A DNA stretch of 64,000 nucleotides from Bacteroidales bacterium (lineage in GTDB: Bacteria > Bacteroidota > Bacteroidia > Bacteroidales > UBA12170): positions 1 to 64,000 of the forward strand of contig JAGGUP010000029.1 of the NCBI GenBank assembly GCA_021158405.1. The letters are read 5' to 3'. Numbering within the stretch: position 1 is the stretch's first letter; the number at the start of each line of letters is the position of its first letter. Shown here one piece after another: positions 43,558 through 53,178 of this stretch. The position numbers and the translations under genes are program-made. Below the pieces are notes generated by a model. The model was given only the letters and a program-made list of their open reading frames with translations, was not told where the DNA came from and searched no databases.

Positions 43558-44244
43558 TTAAAAAAATACTTTTTTTGCAAAAGGACTAAAATAACGCGTC
43601 CCTAAATTTGCTCTAATAACATCTAGAACTCGCTGATCATTAGGTTCATAAATAGAGCCAAAAATCATTTCCACATTCCTATACTTTTTCATATCGGGAT
43701 GCATAATTGCCGAAGGGCCTAGGATATAAATCGGAGCATGTTCTGCACTATTCTCAACAAGTTCCATAAAGCTTTGATTGAACATACTTGTTGCAGTTAA
43801 AATAATGGCATCTGCATTCCTAATATATTGCATCTGATCCTTCATTTCTTGCAAGATATCTTCATCCTCACGCTTATCAAAAATAAAAAGCGGAATATTC
43901 GCTTTTTGAAAACGCTTTACGACCGGCCTGAAATTACCCACCATCACAATATTGGAAAATCGGGTAAAATCAACGGCTTCAAATATATCCTTTTCTTCAT
44001 TATAATCTTGGTCATAATTGAGTAAGGCATTATAATAAGCATTTAGAAATATCCGATGTTCAGCATTTTCTAAATCAATTTCTTTTGGAATTTCAGCTTT
44101 AACAGTTTCGCCCAAAGTGGCACAAAGGCCAATATTTCCGTTCTCAAACAGAACAGCTACATATCTTGCTCCACATACAAAATCTTTTACTAAAGAAGAA
44201 TCGAAGGCGTATTTTTGGTAATAATGAGTTATTGGATCTAGCAT
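43558..44244 (-). CDS. DUF364/DUF4213-domain protein
   Basis: A 228-residue protein with an N-terminal DUF4213-like part (CGARYVAVLFENGNIGLCATLGE) and a C-terminal Rossmann-like DUF364 part (NIVMVGNFRPVVKRFQ, NADAIILTATSMFNQSF, IYILGPSAIMHPD). The family has been proposed to chelate heavy metals; no enzymatic role is established. It is followed at 10 bp by the ThiS-like gene and preceded by lrp at 48 bp, which suggests a sulfur- or metal-related operon. Confidence 0.85.
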   Translation of the reverse strand: MLDPITHYYQKYAFDSSLVKDFVCGARYVAVLFENGNIGLCATLGETVKAEIPKEIDLENAEHRIFLNAYYNALLNYDQDYNEEKDIFEAVDFTRFSNIVMVGNFRPVVKRFQKANIPLFIFDKREDEDILQEMKDQMQYIRNADAIILTATSMFNQSFMELVENSAEHAPIYILGPSAIMHPDMKKYRNVEMIFGSIYEPNDQRVLDVIRANLGTRYFSPFAKKVFF

Positions 44245-44292
44245 ATTGAGTGCAAAATTAAGAAGAATAGCAAGAGCAATCTAATGCTGGAC

Positions 44293-44760
44293 CTATTCAA
44301 TATTCAGTTTCCTATTAAAACCTTCTTCGAGTGACAAGAAAGTCTCTGTACCAGTAACTTCCAAAACAGACTGTATCCGATAAACTAAAATCCGTTTTAA
44401 ATCTTCATTATTCCGAGCATAAATCTTGAGCATATAAGAATATTTTCCCGTAATGGAATGACACTCTACCACTTCCGGTATTTCAACTATTTTCTGAAAA
44501 ACTTCTTGGTGGGTTTTCTCGGAAGTTAAATTAACTTGTATTCCTACAAATGCCAATGTATGGTAACCCAGTATTTTAGGTGATAAATTAAATTGAGAGC
44601 CCTTTAAAAGTCCCCCTTCAAACATTTTCTGAACCCTTTGGTGCACAGCCGATCCCGTTACTCCACATTGACGAGCCACCTCAACAAAAGGCATACGAGC
44701 ATCTGCACGTAAAAGGCGTAAAATACGCTTATCTAAAATATCCAAATGAAAGTTTTCCAT
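44293..44760 (-). CDS. Lrp/AsnC-family transcriptional regulator
   Basis: A 155-residue leucine-responsive-type regulator. The N-terminal helix-turn-helix is DKRILRLLRADARMPFVEVARQCGVTGSAVHQRVQKM; the C-terminal RAM domain (about 70-150) has VVECHSITGKYSYMLKIYARN, where the amino acid effector would bind. It diverges from the methionine gamma-lyase gene with a 172-bp shared control region, so it probably regulates that gene and itself in response to methionine or another amino acid. Confidence 0.93.
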   Translation of the reverse strand: MENFHLDILDKRILRLLRADARMPFVEVARQCGVTGSAVHQRVQKMFEGGLLKGSQFNLSPKILGYHTLAFVGIQVNLTSEKTHQEVFQKIVEIPEVVECHSITGKYSYMLKIYARNNEDLKRILVYRIQSVLEVTGTETFLSLEEGFNRKLNIE

Positions 44761-44802
44761 AGAATTAAATACAATATTATTTACATTATTTTAATATTTC
44801 AT

Positions 44803-44810
44803 CAAATTTA
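44803..44810 (-). promoter_or_regulatory. -7 box of the lrp-type gene
   Basis: TAAATTTG on the minus strand matches TAnnTTTG, 43 bases before the ATG. Confidence 0.5.
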
Positions 44811-44861
44811 CTTTTAATTTTAAACAAATAAATATATTCTACTATAAATTTATTATTTTTC

Positions 44862-44892
44862 TTGCATAGATAACTTTCAGTATTTAATTTTG
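44862..44892 (+). promoter_or_regulatory. Promoter of the divergent methionine gamma-lyase gene
   Basis: TTG (44862-44864), a 20-base spacer and TAATTTTG (44885-44892), 41 bases before the ATG. Confidence 0.6.
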
Positions 44893-44932
44893 TAAAGATA
44901 TAAATCAGCTATTCATATTAAAAACAATATTT

Positions 44933-46132
44933 ATGAACACGAAAAAAATTGATCCAGCAAGTAATATCCAGGCCTTAAAGCAATTTGGAGAATTTGGAGG
45001 TGTAAATCCATCCATAACTGATTCGGCAACTTTTACATTTATGACTGCAAAAAGCATGTTAGACACCTTTCATGGCGAAGCCGAAGGTTGTTTTTTGTAT
45101 GCACGTCATTGGAATCCAAGTAATAAATATTTGGCCGATGCTCTTGCTGCTATGGAGGGAACCGAAGCAGCATGGGTAACCGGTTCCGGTATGGCTGCTA
45201 TTACTACAGTATTCTTACAACTCTGTAATGCAGGCGACCATATTGTAAGTAGCATGACCACTTACGGAGGCACTTTTGCTTTTCTAAATAACTATTTACC
45301 CAAATTTAATATTGATGTTACTTTTGTTGATACCACAGATTTGGAAGCCGTAAAAAAAGCAATCAGACCTAATACAAAATTGGTCTATACCGAAACCATG
45401 TCAAATCCACTATTGCAAATTTCAGATATTCCAGCCTTGTCCGAAATTACAAAACAACATGGCATTCAACTTGTTGTGGATAATACTTTTACGCCAATGA
45501 TTTTCGCTCCCTATTTGATGGGTGCTGATATTGTGGTGTACTCTATGACTAAATATATTAATGGAAAAAACGATGCCGTAGCAGGCGCAATCTGTGCTTC
45601 TAACCAATTTATTCTCGATATTAGCGATGTAAACAAGGGTACAGCAATGTTATTAGGGCCTGTACTTGATCCTTTACGGTCTTCCAATATTTTAAAAAAT
45701 ATGTACACTTTACATATTCGCATGAAACAACACAGCAAAAATGCACTCTATCTTGCTGAACGCTTTGAAGAAATTGGTTTGAAATACAATTATCCCGGTA
45801 TGCCCAACCATCCTCAACATGAATTAATGAAAAGCCTGATGAACGAAGAATTTGGGTTTGGAGGAATGATTGCCATTGATATGGAAACCGCTGAAAGAGC
45901 AACCCAACTTATGGAATCGATGCAATTAAAAAACGTAGGCTATCATGCGGTTAGTCTGGGCTATTTTAGAACTTTATTTAGCAATTCAGGAAAAAGCACA
46001 TCTTCAGAAGTCCCCGTAGATATACAAAAAACGATGGGAATGTCTCCGGGTTTGGTACGCTTTTCCGTTGGATTAGATAACGATATTGAGGCTAGCTATA
46101 AATTGATAAAAGAGAGTTTGGACGAATTATAA
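44933..46132 (+). CDS. Methionine gamma-lyase-like PLP enzyme (second copy)
   Basis: A 399-residue trans-sulfuration-family enzyme, clearly different from the one at 18749-19930. The PLP lysine is in VYSMTKYINGKNDAVAG, with YARHWNPSNKYLADALAAMEGTEAAW near the N terminus and GYFRTLFSNSGKSTSSEVP replacing the usual LGG-TL-HPA block. It probably degrades methionine or another sulfur or aliphatic amino acid. The divergent Lrp-type regulator supports catabolic, amino acid-responsive expression. A strong terminator follows. Confidence 0.82.
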   Translation: MNTKKIDPASNIQALKQFGEFGGVNPSITDSATFTFMTAKSMLDTFHGEAEGCFLYARHWNPSNKYLADALAAMEGTEAAWVTGSGMAAITTVFLQLCNAGDHIVSSMTTYGGTFAFLNNYLPKFNIDVTFVDTTDLEAVKKAIRPNTKLVYTETMSNPLLQISDIPALSEITKQHGIQLVVDNTFTPMIFAPYLMGADIVVYSMTKYINGKNDAVAGAICASNQFILDISDVNKGTAMLLGPVLDPLRSSNILKNMYTLHIRMKQHSKNALYLAERFEEIGLKYNYPGMPNHPQHELMKSLMNEEFGFGGMIAIDMETAERATQLMESMQLKNVGYHAVSLGYFRTLFSNSGKSTSSEVPVDIQKTMGMSPGLVRFSVGLDNDIEASYKLIKESLDEL

Positions 46133-46157
46133 CTTATCTATTTTAACATAATTACCC

Positions 46158-46189
46158 AAAATAGCGGCAACTTAGGTTGCCGCTATTTT
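46158..46189 (+). terminator. Rho-independent terminator of the second methionine gamma-lyase gene
   Basis: AAAATAGCGGCAAC and GTTGCCGCTATTTT are a perfect 14-bp stem with a TTAG tetraloop and a T run. Confidence 0.95.
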
Positions 46190-46237
46190 TATGTTTATTA
46201 TACCTGCTATCCTAAAAAAAATTGATTTTGTGTCAAT

Positions 46238-46400
46238 GAACTTGTTTAAAGTCAAACAGCAAAACTGCGAGCGAACCCTTGGTGCCATTGACTTCAGCTA
46301 TTTTTGATTCCGTAGCTAAGGCTATGCAATAAAAAATGAGATTCGTCACTGGACACCAATGGTTTACTCTCGAAATCACTCTTTAACTTTAAACAAGTTC
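46238..46400. repeat. 163-nt long imperfect palindrome (MITE-like or structured element)
   Basis: The outer arms GAACTTGTTTAAAGT (46238-46252) and ACTTTAAACAAGTTC (46386-46400) are perfect. Inner arms at 46267-46292 and 46345-46372 pair at roughly 80 percent, and the centre (TAGC TAAG GCTA at 46313-46324) closes it. The whole element is therefore one hairpin. It lies between two terminators, outside any gene. Confidence 0.75.
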
Positions 46401-46429
46401 AATTCATAAAAAGTTGGGATACCCAAATT

Positions 46430-46458
46430 AAAAAAGCCAATCAACGATCGGCTTTTTT
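46430..46458 (-). terminator. Rho-independent terminator of gcvP
   Basis: AAAAAAGCCGATC and GATTGGCTTTTTT pair (one wobble) around GTT on the minus strand with flanking T, about 29 bp after the gcvP stop. Confidence 0.85.
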
Positions 46459-46486
46459 AATATTAAGGATTTGACTCTCTAAGAAT

Positions 46487-49351
46487 CTAGTCTTCGTAAT
46501 CTTCCACAGGAGCACAAGTACAAAATAAATTCCGATCGCCATAAGCATCATCCACTTTACTAACTGGAGGCCAGTATTTATCTTCTTTTGACCAAGAGCA
46601 AGGAAAAGCGGCTTGCATCCTGGAATAAGGATAATTCCATTCGTCCGAAGCAATTAAATCAGCGGTATGCGGGGCATTAAGGATTAAATTATTGATTTTG
46701 TCGGCGCTTCCATTTTCGATAGCACGAATTTCTTCACGAATTTGGTGCATGGCATCAACAAATCGATTTAACTCCGATAAAGGCTCACTTTCGCTTGGTT
46801 CAACCATCAAGGTACCATGAACAGGAAAATCAACTGTAGGAGCATGAAAACCATAATCCATCAATCGTTTGGCAATATCAATTGATTGAATACCTGTAGT
46901 ATGATGAATTTCTTTACAATCTAAAATCATTTCGTGTGCCACACGATCGTTATTGCCTGTGTACAAAACAGGATAATCGACCTTGAGAACATCTTTCAAA
47001 TAATTGGCATTTAGAATTGCCATTTTCGTTGCGTTTGTCAATCCTTCACCACCTAATAATTTAATATAAGCATAGGAAATTGGTAGGATACTTGCCGATC
47101 CAAATGCCGCTGAAGAGACAGCCGGAATAGCTTTTTCGCCACCCGCTTTAACAACAGGGCTTCCGGGTAAAAATTGCACTAAATGTTCAGCAACACCAAT
47201 TGGGCCAACACCGGGACCACCTCCTCCGTGAGGAATAGCAAATGTTTTATGTAAATTAAGATGGCAAACATCAGCACCAATATATCCTGGATTAGTTAAT
47301 CCAACCTGAGCATTCATGTTGGCGCCGTCCATATACACCTGACCACCATTTTGATGAATAATATCCATAATTTCTAAAACAGAAGCTTCGAATACGCCGT
47401 GAGTTGATGGATAAGTGATCATCAAAGCACCCAATTTATCTTTATTGGCTTCAGCTTTGCTTCTTAAATCGTCCATATCGATTTCGCCCTTTGCATTAGC
47501 TTTCACAACAATTACGTTAAAGCCTGCCATTACAGCACTTGCTGGATTGGTACCATGAGCCGAGGATGGAATTAAACAAACATTACGATTAAAATCGCCA
47601 CGGTTGCGATGGTAAGCACGGATTACTAGCAGGCCTGCATATTCTCCACTAGCACCGGAAATGGGCTGAAAAGACATGGCAGAAAAACCGGTAATCTCGC
47701 ATAAATCACTTTCTAAATCAGTAATTAATTCTTGGTAACCTTCGGCTTGGTAATAAGGAACAAAAGGATGCAAGGAACCAAATTCAGGCCAGCTTAAGGA
47801 AAATAAACTTACAGCAGGATTCAGTTTCATGGTGCATGATCCTAGCGGAGTCATCGCACGATTGAGTGCCAAATCTTTTATCTCTAATTTTTTCAAATAG
47901 CGCATCATTTCCGTTTCGGAATGATAACTATTAAAAACAGGATGGGTAAGAAAATCGGTTCTTCGTTGGAAAGCCTCAGGAATAATACTCTCCATAATTT
48001 CTTCATCCATGGCAATGGATTTGTTATCTTCCACTAGCATAGCAAAGACTTCAAGGATATCATTTAAATCGTCAAGGCTGGTGGTTTCATCGAGACTAAT
48101 TCCAATAGCATTTTCAAAATAGCGGAAATTCAACTCTCTTTGCTCGGCAAATTTGCGAAGAGCAGCAATATCCTCAACACCCTGAATGTAAAGTGTATCG
48201 AAATAAACCTGATTGGCTTGAGTAAAGCCTAAACTCTCTAATCCAATTTCTAAAGCTACAGCGTTCTGATGAATATCAGAAGCGATTAATTTTAAACCTT
48301 CCGGACCATGATAAACGGCATACATAGCAGACATAGAGGCTAGCAATGCTTGAGCTGTACAAATATTTGAAGTTGCTTTTTCGCGTTTAATATGTTGTTC
48401 ACGTGTTTGCAAAGCCATACGTAAAGCAGAATTTCCTTGAGCATCCTTAGAAACACCTATAATACGACCTGGCATGTTTCGTTTATATTTCTCTGTAGCG
48501 GCAAGAAATCCAGCATGAGGTCCACCATATCCCATAGGCAAACCAAAGCGTTGCGAAGACCCAACAACCACATCGGCGCCCCAAGTTCCAGGAGGCGTCA
48601 AAAGAACAAGGCTCATCAAATCGGCGGCAACGGTAAGCACACCATTTTTGGCATGAACAGATTCAGCAAAACTTGAGTAATCTATAACTTTACCTCTATT
48701 ATTAGGGTACTGCACAACAGCACCAAAAAAATCATCCGTAAATTCAAAGGACTGAAAATCGCCATAAACCAGTTTAATACCAAGCGGATTGGAACGGGTT
48801 TCGAGAACGGCTTTTGTTTGTGGAAAAATTTCGTTATCGACAAAATAACGAACAATTCCAGCTTTTGCCATCGCTCTTGGACGAGCATTAAAAGACATCA
48901 GCATAGCCTCTGCAGCAGAAGTTCCTTCATCGAGCAAAGAACAATTAGAAAGCGGCATAGCCGATAAATCAGAAACCATAGTTTGAAAATTTAGCAAAGC
49001 TTCTAATCTTCCTTGTGAAATTTCGGCTTGATAGGGGGTATAGGAAGTATACCATCCTGGATTTTCAAGTACATTACGTTGAATTACGGCAGGTAAAATC
49101 GTATTATAATAACCCATACCAATATAGGTCTTGAATAATTTATTTTTTGCTCCTAATTCTTTTAGATGCTGAATATATTCATATTCATTCATTCCCTCAG
49201 GTAAATTGAGTGGTGCATCTAAACGCAAACTTTCAGGTAGGGTCTGATCGATCAATTCGTCCAAAGAATCGGCATTAACCTTATTCAACATCAGATCTAT
49301 TTCACTGGCTCTAGGACCAATATGTCTAGCTTCAAAATTATTGGTTATCAT
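46487..49351 (-). CDS. gcvP: Glycine dehydrogenase (decarboxylating), full-length P protein
   Basis: A 954-residue single-chain glycine cleavage P protein that decarboxylates glycine with PLP and passes aminomethyl to the lipoyl H protein. The N-terminal half has HIGPRASEIDLMLNKV and GMGYYNT; the C-terminal half has the PLP lysine block NLHKTFAIPHGGGGPG and FSAMSFQPISGASGEYAG. It is the fused (P1+P2) form. gcvT and gcvH are not in the window. It has its own promoter and terminator. Confidence 0.97.
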   Translation of the reverse strand: MITNNFEARHIGPRASEIDLMLNKVNADSLDELIDQTLPESLRLDAPLNLPEGMNEYEYIQHLKELGAKNKLFKTYIGMGYYNTILPAVIQRNVLENPGWYTSYTPYQAEISQGRLEALLNFQTMVSDLSAMPLSNCSLLDEGTSAAEAMLMSFNARPRAMAKAGIVRYFVDNEIFPQTKAVLETRSNPLGIKLVYGDFQSFEFTDDFFGAVVQYPNNRGKVIDYSSFAESVHAKNGVLTVAADLMSLVLLTPPGTWGADVVVGSSQRFGLPMGYGGPHAGFLAATEKYKRNMPGRIIGVSKDAQGNSALRMALQTREQHIKREKATSNICTAQALLASMSAMYAVYHGPEGLKLIASDIHQNAVALEIGLESLGFTQANQVYFDTLYIQGVEDIAALRKFAEQRELNFRYFENAIGISLDETTSLDDLNDILEVFAMLVEDNKSIAMDEEIMESIIPEAFQRRTDFLTHPVFNSYHSETEMMRYLKKLEIKDLALNRAMTPLGSCTMKLNPAVSLFSLSWPEFGSLHPFVPYYQAEGYQELITDLESDLCEITGFSAMSFQPISGASGEYAGLLVIRAYHRNRGDFNRNVCLIPSSAHGTNPASAVMAGFNVIVVKANAKGEIDMDDLRSKAEANKDKLGALMITYPSTHGVFEASVLEIMDIIHQNGGQVYMDGANMNAQVGLTNPGYIGADVCHLNLHKTFAIPHGGGGPGVGPIGVAEHLVQFLPGSPVVKAGGEKAIPAVSSAAFGSASILPISYAYIKLLGGEGLTNATKMAILNANYLKDVLKVDYPVLYTGNNDRVAHEMILDCKEIHHTTGIQSIDIAKRLMDYGFHAPTVDFPVHGTLMVEPSESEPLSELNRFVDAMHQIREEIRAIENGSADKINNLILNAPHTADLIASDEWNYPYSRMQAAFPCSWSKEDKYWPPVSKVDDAYGDRNLFCTCAPVEDYED

Positions 49352-49401
49352 CTTTATAAACTTAATAGATTAATAAGTGTCTGTTTTTAAAAATTGTGGT
49401 G

Positions 49402-49409
49402 CAAAGGTA
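49402..49409 (-). promoter_or_regulatory. -7 box of gcvP
   Basis: TACCTTTG on the minus strand matches TAnnTTTG, 50 bases before the ATG. Confidence 0.5.
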
Positions 49410-49555
49410 TAAATCTTTCAGAGAAAAAAAGTTTAATGACAGCAAAATATGAAACGCAAAATCTTGTTTAGCTTGATTCAATTATACATTCTATATCATA
49501 CTGATTATTTGCATTTTATCATTCATTATTGCCGATAGTAATCCTTACTATAAAT

Positions 49556-49589
49556 ACTAAAAAAGGGCGACTTAAATAAAGCCGCCCTT
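49556..49589 (-). terminator. Rho-independent terminator of hppA
   Basis: AAGGGCGGCTT and AAGTCGCCCTT pair with one wobble around TATTT on the minus strand, followed by T. It lies about 20 bp after the hppA stop. Confidence 0.85.
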
Positions 49590-49609
49590 CAATATAAATT
49601 TAAATACAA

Positions 49610-52045
49610 TTATCCATTAATACGCATTTTATAGAATGAACGATATACGAAATAAAGGGCTACCGCTAAAAACACAAGACCTACATAAGGTGCAATGTTT
49701 CTGAAATGTTCGGAGATAGCAATTTCCATAGCAAGTAAGCCGAAAAGAGTTGTAAACTTAATCACCGGATTCAGGGCAACAGAAGAGGTATCTTTATAAG
49801 GATCACCAACAGTATCGCCTACAACAGCTGCGGCATGAAGATCGGTTCCTTTTTCGCCCATATCGACTTCAATTACTTTTTTAGCATTATCCCAAGCACC
49901 ACCTGCATTTGCCATAAAAATGGCTTGATACAATCCAAAGAAAGCGATGGACAACAAATAGCCAATAAATAAAGCAACAGGCATAGAATGAGCCATTATA
50001 TCCGCTTGGCTCATTCCTTTTACAAGACCTACCGGAGCGGCAAGAAAAGCAAATGCAAGAGCAAAAGAAAAGAGAGCAATAAAAATATTCCACATTCCTT
50101 TTTGAGCATATAAAGTACAAATTTGAACAACTTCTTTTGACTTTTCGATATCGGCTTTTTTCTCGGCACCAAGTTCTAAATTAATGTTATGTTTGATGTA
50201 ATTGGTAGCACGAGCAGCACCTGTAGTAACTGCTTGAATAGATGCACCTGTAAACCAATAAATAACAGCTCCTCCAAGAAGGAAACCAAGTATGGTATAC
50301 GGATTTAATACATTTAATACCAATTCGGGTTGAATACCTAATGTACGCTCAATAACAAGAATAAGAGAGAAAATCATAGTAGTGGCTCCAACAACAGCAG
50401 TTCCAATTAATACTGGTTTTGCAGTAGCTTTAAAAGTATTACCTGCACCATCATTGGCTTCAAGAAAATATTTTGATCGCTCAAAATCAGGAGTAAAACC
50501 AAAATCTCTTTCAATCTCTGGAATTACTTCCTTTTTATTTTCTTCAATAAGCGAAAGCTCGTAAATGGATTGTGCATTATCAGTAACCGGACCATAACTA
50601 TCAACAGCGATAGTAATAGGGCCCATACCCAAGAATCCAAAAGCAACCAATCCAAAAGCAAAGATAGAAGGATAGATCATGATTTCACCTAAGCCAAAAG
50701 TACTAGCATAGTATCCAATAAACATAAGTAAGAAAAAGACCATTCCTTGCCAAAAGGCACTGAAATTACCAGCAACTAATCCGGAAAGAATATTTAAAGA
50801 TGCACCACCCTGTTTTGAAGCTTCAACTACTTCGCTAACATGTGTGGATTTGGGACTAGTAAAAAGCTTAGTAAACTCAGGAATCAAAGCGGCACCTAGA
50901 GTACCAGCACTGATAATCACAGATAATGGAATCCAAAGATTATTGGGCATATCACCTAACGTTAAATAGCTGGCTGCAAAAGTAACAAGTATAGAAAGAA
51001 TTGAAGCTATCCAAACTAATGAAGTTAATGGTTTCTCAAAATCAATATCTTTAGCATTACTATATTTTGATTTTGTAATGGCTGAGTTAATCCAAAAGGC
51101 AACAACAGAAGTAATCACCATTAGAATACGCATTACAAATATCCAAGTCAGTAAGTCAACTTGATTAGCCTCAAAAGCAGTACCTTTTGTAACAGCTAAA
51201 ACAATAAATGAGATAAGAGCTACACCGGTAACGCCATAAGTTTCAAAACCATCGGCAGTAGGGCCAACACTATCACCTGCATTATCACCAACACAGTCAG
51301 CAATAGTTCCAGGATTACGGGGATCGTCTTCGCCAATTTTAAAAATTACTTTCATCATGTCGGATCCCACATCGGCAATTTTTGTAAAAATACCACCTGC
51401 AATTCTCAATACAGAAGCACCTAAAGATTCACCAATAGCAAAGCCAATAAAACTTGCTCCGGCATATTCACCAGGAACAAACATTAAGATGATAAGCATC
51501 ATAGTAAGTTCTAATGAAATAAGAACAACACCGATACTCATACCTGCATTGATTGGAATCTGATGCAATTTTAAAGGCTTCTTTTCCAATGAAGCGAATG
51601 CCATACGCGAATTTGCATAGGTATTCATTCTAATTCCAAACCAAGCTACACTATACGAACCTAGTATACCAAGAACAGTCCAGCCCAGAATCATTAGAAC
51701 TCCTCCAAAACCAAAAGCACCTTCCGATAACCATCCAAAATAAAAGGCTACTACAGCACCAATAAAGAAGAATAAAATGGCAAGGAATTTACCTTGTTGA
51801 ATCAAGTAGGTTTTACTAGTTTGATAGATAACATCGGCTACATCAAGCATAGACTTATGTGCTCTAATTTTTTTTACTTTCAAAAATTGGTAAAGCCCAA
51901 ACAGAAAGCCAGCAAGAGTTATTAAAAATCCCCAATAGAGGATTGTTTCTTTAGCCATTCCTTTCGGAATAACCAGATCAGCTTCACTGGCCATGGTAAA
52001 AGCTGGCAGTGTTAGTCCGACAAAAATTGCGAATAGTTTTTTCAT
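49610..52045 (-). CDS. hppA: Membrane-bound ion-pumping pyrophosphatase
   Basis: An 811-residue polytopic protein that couples pyrophosphate hydrolysis to export of H+ and/or Na+. The catalytic Asp-rich segments are present, notably DVGSDMMKVIFKIGEDDPRNPGTIADCVGDNAGDSVGPTADGFETYG in pieces across about 225-275, and the late DTVGDPYKDTSSVALNP. The K+-site motif reads GNFSA, with Ala where K+-independent enzymes have Lys, so it should be K+-dependent. Ion selectivity cannot be told by eye. A cleavable-signal-like N terminus (MKKLFAIFVG to MASE) precedes the first helix. Confidence 0.94.
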   Translation of the reverse strand: MKKLFAIFVGLTLPAFTMASEADLVIPKGMAKETILYWGFLITLAGFLFGLYQFLKVKKIRAHKSMLDVADVIYQTSKTYLIQQGKFLAILFFFIGAVVAFYFGWLSEGAFGFGGVLMILGWTVLGILGSYSVAWFGIRMNTYANSRMAFASLEKKPLKLHQIPINAGMSIGVVLISLELTMMLIILMFVPGEYAGASFIGFAIGESLGASVLRIAGGIFTKIADVGSDMMKVIFKIGEDDPRNPGTIADCVGDNAGDSVGPTADGFETYGVTGVALISFIVLAVTKGTAFEANQVDLLTWIFVMRILMVITSVVAFWINSAITKSKYSNAKDIDFEKPLTSLVWIASILSILVTFAASYLTLGDMPNNLWIPLSVIISAGTLGAALIPEFTKLFTSPKSTHVSEVVEASKQGGASLNILSGLVAGNFSAFWQGMVFFLLMFIGYYASTFGLGEIMIYPSIFAFGLVAFGFLGMGPITIAVDSYGPVTDNAQSIYELSLIEENKKEVIPEIERDFGFTPDFERSKYFLEANDGAGNTFKATAKPVLIGTAVVGATTMIFSLILVIERTLGIQPELVLNVLNPYTILGFLLGGAVIYWFTGASIQAVTTGAARATNYIKHNINLELGAEKKADIEKSKEVVQICTLYAQKGMWNIFIALFSFALAFAFLAAPVGLVKGMSQADIMAHSMPVALFIGYLLSIAFFGLYQAIFMANAGGAWDNAKKVIEVDMGEKGTDLHAAAVVGDTVGDPYKDTSSVALNPVIKFTTLFGLLAMEIAISEHFRNIAPYVGLVFLAVALYFVYRSFYKMRING

Positions 52046-52191
52046 TTAAAATTTAGATTAGTGATTATTTTTTTCTTTTTAAGAAGAATATGTAATTGGT
52101 TTTTAAAAACAGTTGATTCGCCGATAAAAATCCGGTTTTTAATAAATAAAAATGATGCACTAAAACCAATCATTTCGTTTTAATTTGCCAA

Positions 52192-52199
52192 CAAAAATA
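52192..52199 (-). promoter_or_regulatory. -7 box of hppA
   Basis: TATTTTTG on the minus strand matches TAnnTTTG and implies a leader of about 140 nt. Confidence 0.4.
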
Positions 52200-52556
52200 G
52201 AAAATAATATACTAATTCATTATGCATGCAGAATAAATGTTCTACTTTGGAAATGTTTTTCACCGAATATTTTACCATAATATTCTCAAATAATATTTTA
52301 GCGATTGATTTTCAACATAATATAATATCATTTTAGAATGAAAATAATTTAAATAAAAAAATTCAATCGTTTGAAATTTATCCTATTTAGGTTTTTTTTA
52401 AGCGAAAAATAGCCGATTTTAATCAAAACCAAGTGGCTCTAATCACCCAAATATCTTTAACTGTAAAACAAAATATCAAAGCTAAAAGAGTATATAATCA
52501 AACTTGGCCTTAGCCGTAAATTTAAAATTAGCTCACATTCATTTATGAAAAACATG

Positions 52557-52564
52557 TACCTTTG
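52557..52564 (+). promoter_or_regulatory. -7 box of the DUF151 nuclease gene
   Basis: TACCTTTG matches TAnnTTTG, 17 bases before the ATG. Confidence 0.5.
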
Positions 52565-52581
52565 TTAGTAGCAAAGAACAT

Positions 52582-53160
52582 ATGCAGAAAATTGAATTAA
52601 AAATAGTAGGCTTATCTTATAGTCATTCACAAAGTAGTGCTTATGCCCTTATCTTGAGCGAAATAAATGGGAATAGGCGTTTACCTATCATTGTTGGGGG
52701 ATTAGAAGCTCAAGCCATTGCCATTGAAGTTGAAAAGTTAAAACCTGCTCGTCCACTTACTCACGACTTATTTAAAACTTTTGCTGAAACTTTTGACATT
52801 GAAGTTCTTGAAGTGATTATTAATAAATTCGAAGAGGGAATATTTTATTCCATCTTGGTATGTGAAAAAAATGGAGATGTGATTGAAATTGATTCACGTA
52901 CATCCGACGCCGTTGCCATTGCCTTGCGTTTTAATAGTCCTATTTATACCTATGAAAGCATTATGTCAGTTGGGGGTATTATTCTAGATCCTGAAGAAGA
53001 ATCGATTGAACAAGAAAAGGAGTCAACACAGGAAGATAATGAGTTTTCGAATATAAGCTTGAGTGATTTAGATGAGCTTTTACTCAAATCTATTGAGCAT
53101 GAAGATTATGAACGTGCATCCGTTATTCGAGATGAAATAAAAAAAAGGGGAAACAATTAA
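52582..53160 (+). CDS. DUF151-family bifunctional nuclease with UVR tail
   Basis: A 192-residue protein: residues 1-135 are the BFN/DUF151 domain (LPIIVGGLEAQAIAIEVEKLKPARPLTHDLF and SRTSDAVAIALRFNSPIY), and residues 155-192 form a UvrB/UvrC-type UVR motif (LLLKSIEHEDYERASVIRDEIKKR). This combination is usual in Bacteroidota and Firmicutes. The domain has reported DNase/RNase activity in some relatives. A role in nucleic acid repair is plausible but untested. Confidence 0.9.
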   Translation: MQKIELKIVGLSYSHSQSSAYALILSEINGNRRLPIIVGGLEAQAIAIEVEKLKPARPLTHDLFKTFAETFDIEVLEVIINKFEEGIFYSILVCEKNGDVIEIDSRTSDAVAIALRFNSPIYTYESIMSVGGIILDPEEESIEQEKESTQEDNEFSNISLSDLDELLLKSIEHEDYERASVIRDEIKKRGNN

Positions 53161-53178
53161 ACCTCTAAATTAGTCAAC

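Larger units (their letters stand above)
52046..52581. other. 535-bp AT-rich divergent control region without a gene
   Basis: No convincing coding frame or RNA motif is visible between hppA and the DUF151 gene. It holds a -7 box for each (minus strand TATTTTTG at 52199-52192, plus strand TACCTTTG at 52557-52564). The long middle part, with AT-rich runs, is unexplained. Confidence 0.5.

Noticed and set aside
48437-48676. Small plus-strand frames inside gcvP, hppA and gyrB
   Set aside because: All lie opposite well-conserved enzyme motifs and show no recognisable protein features.
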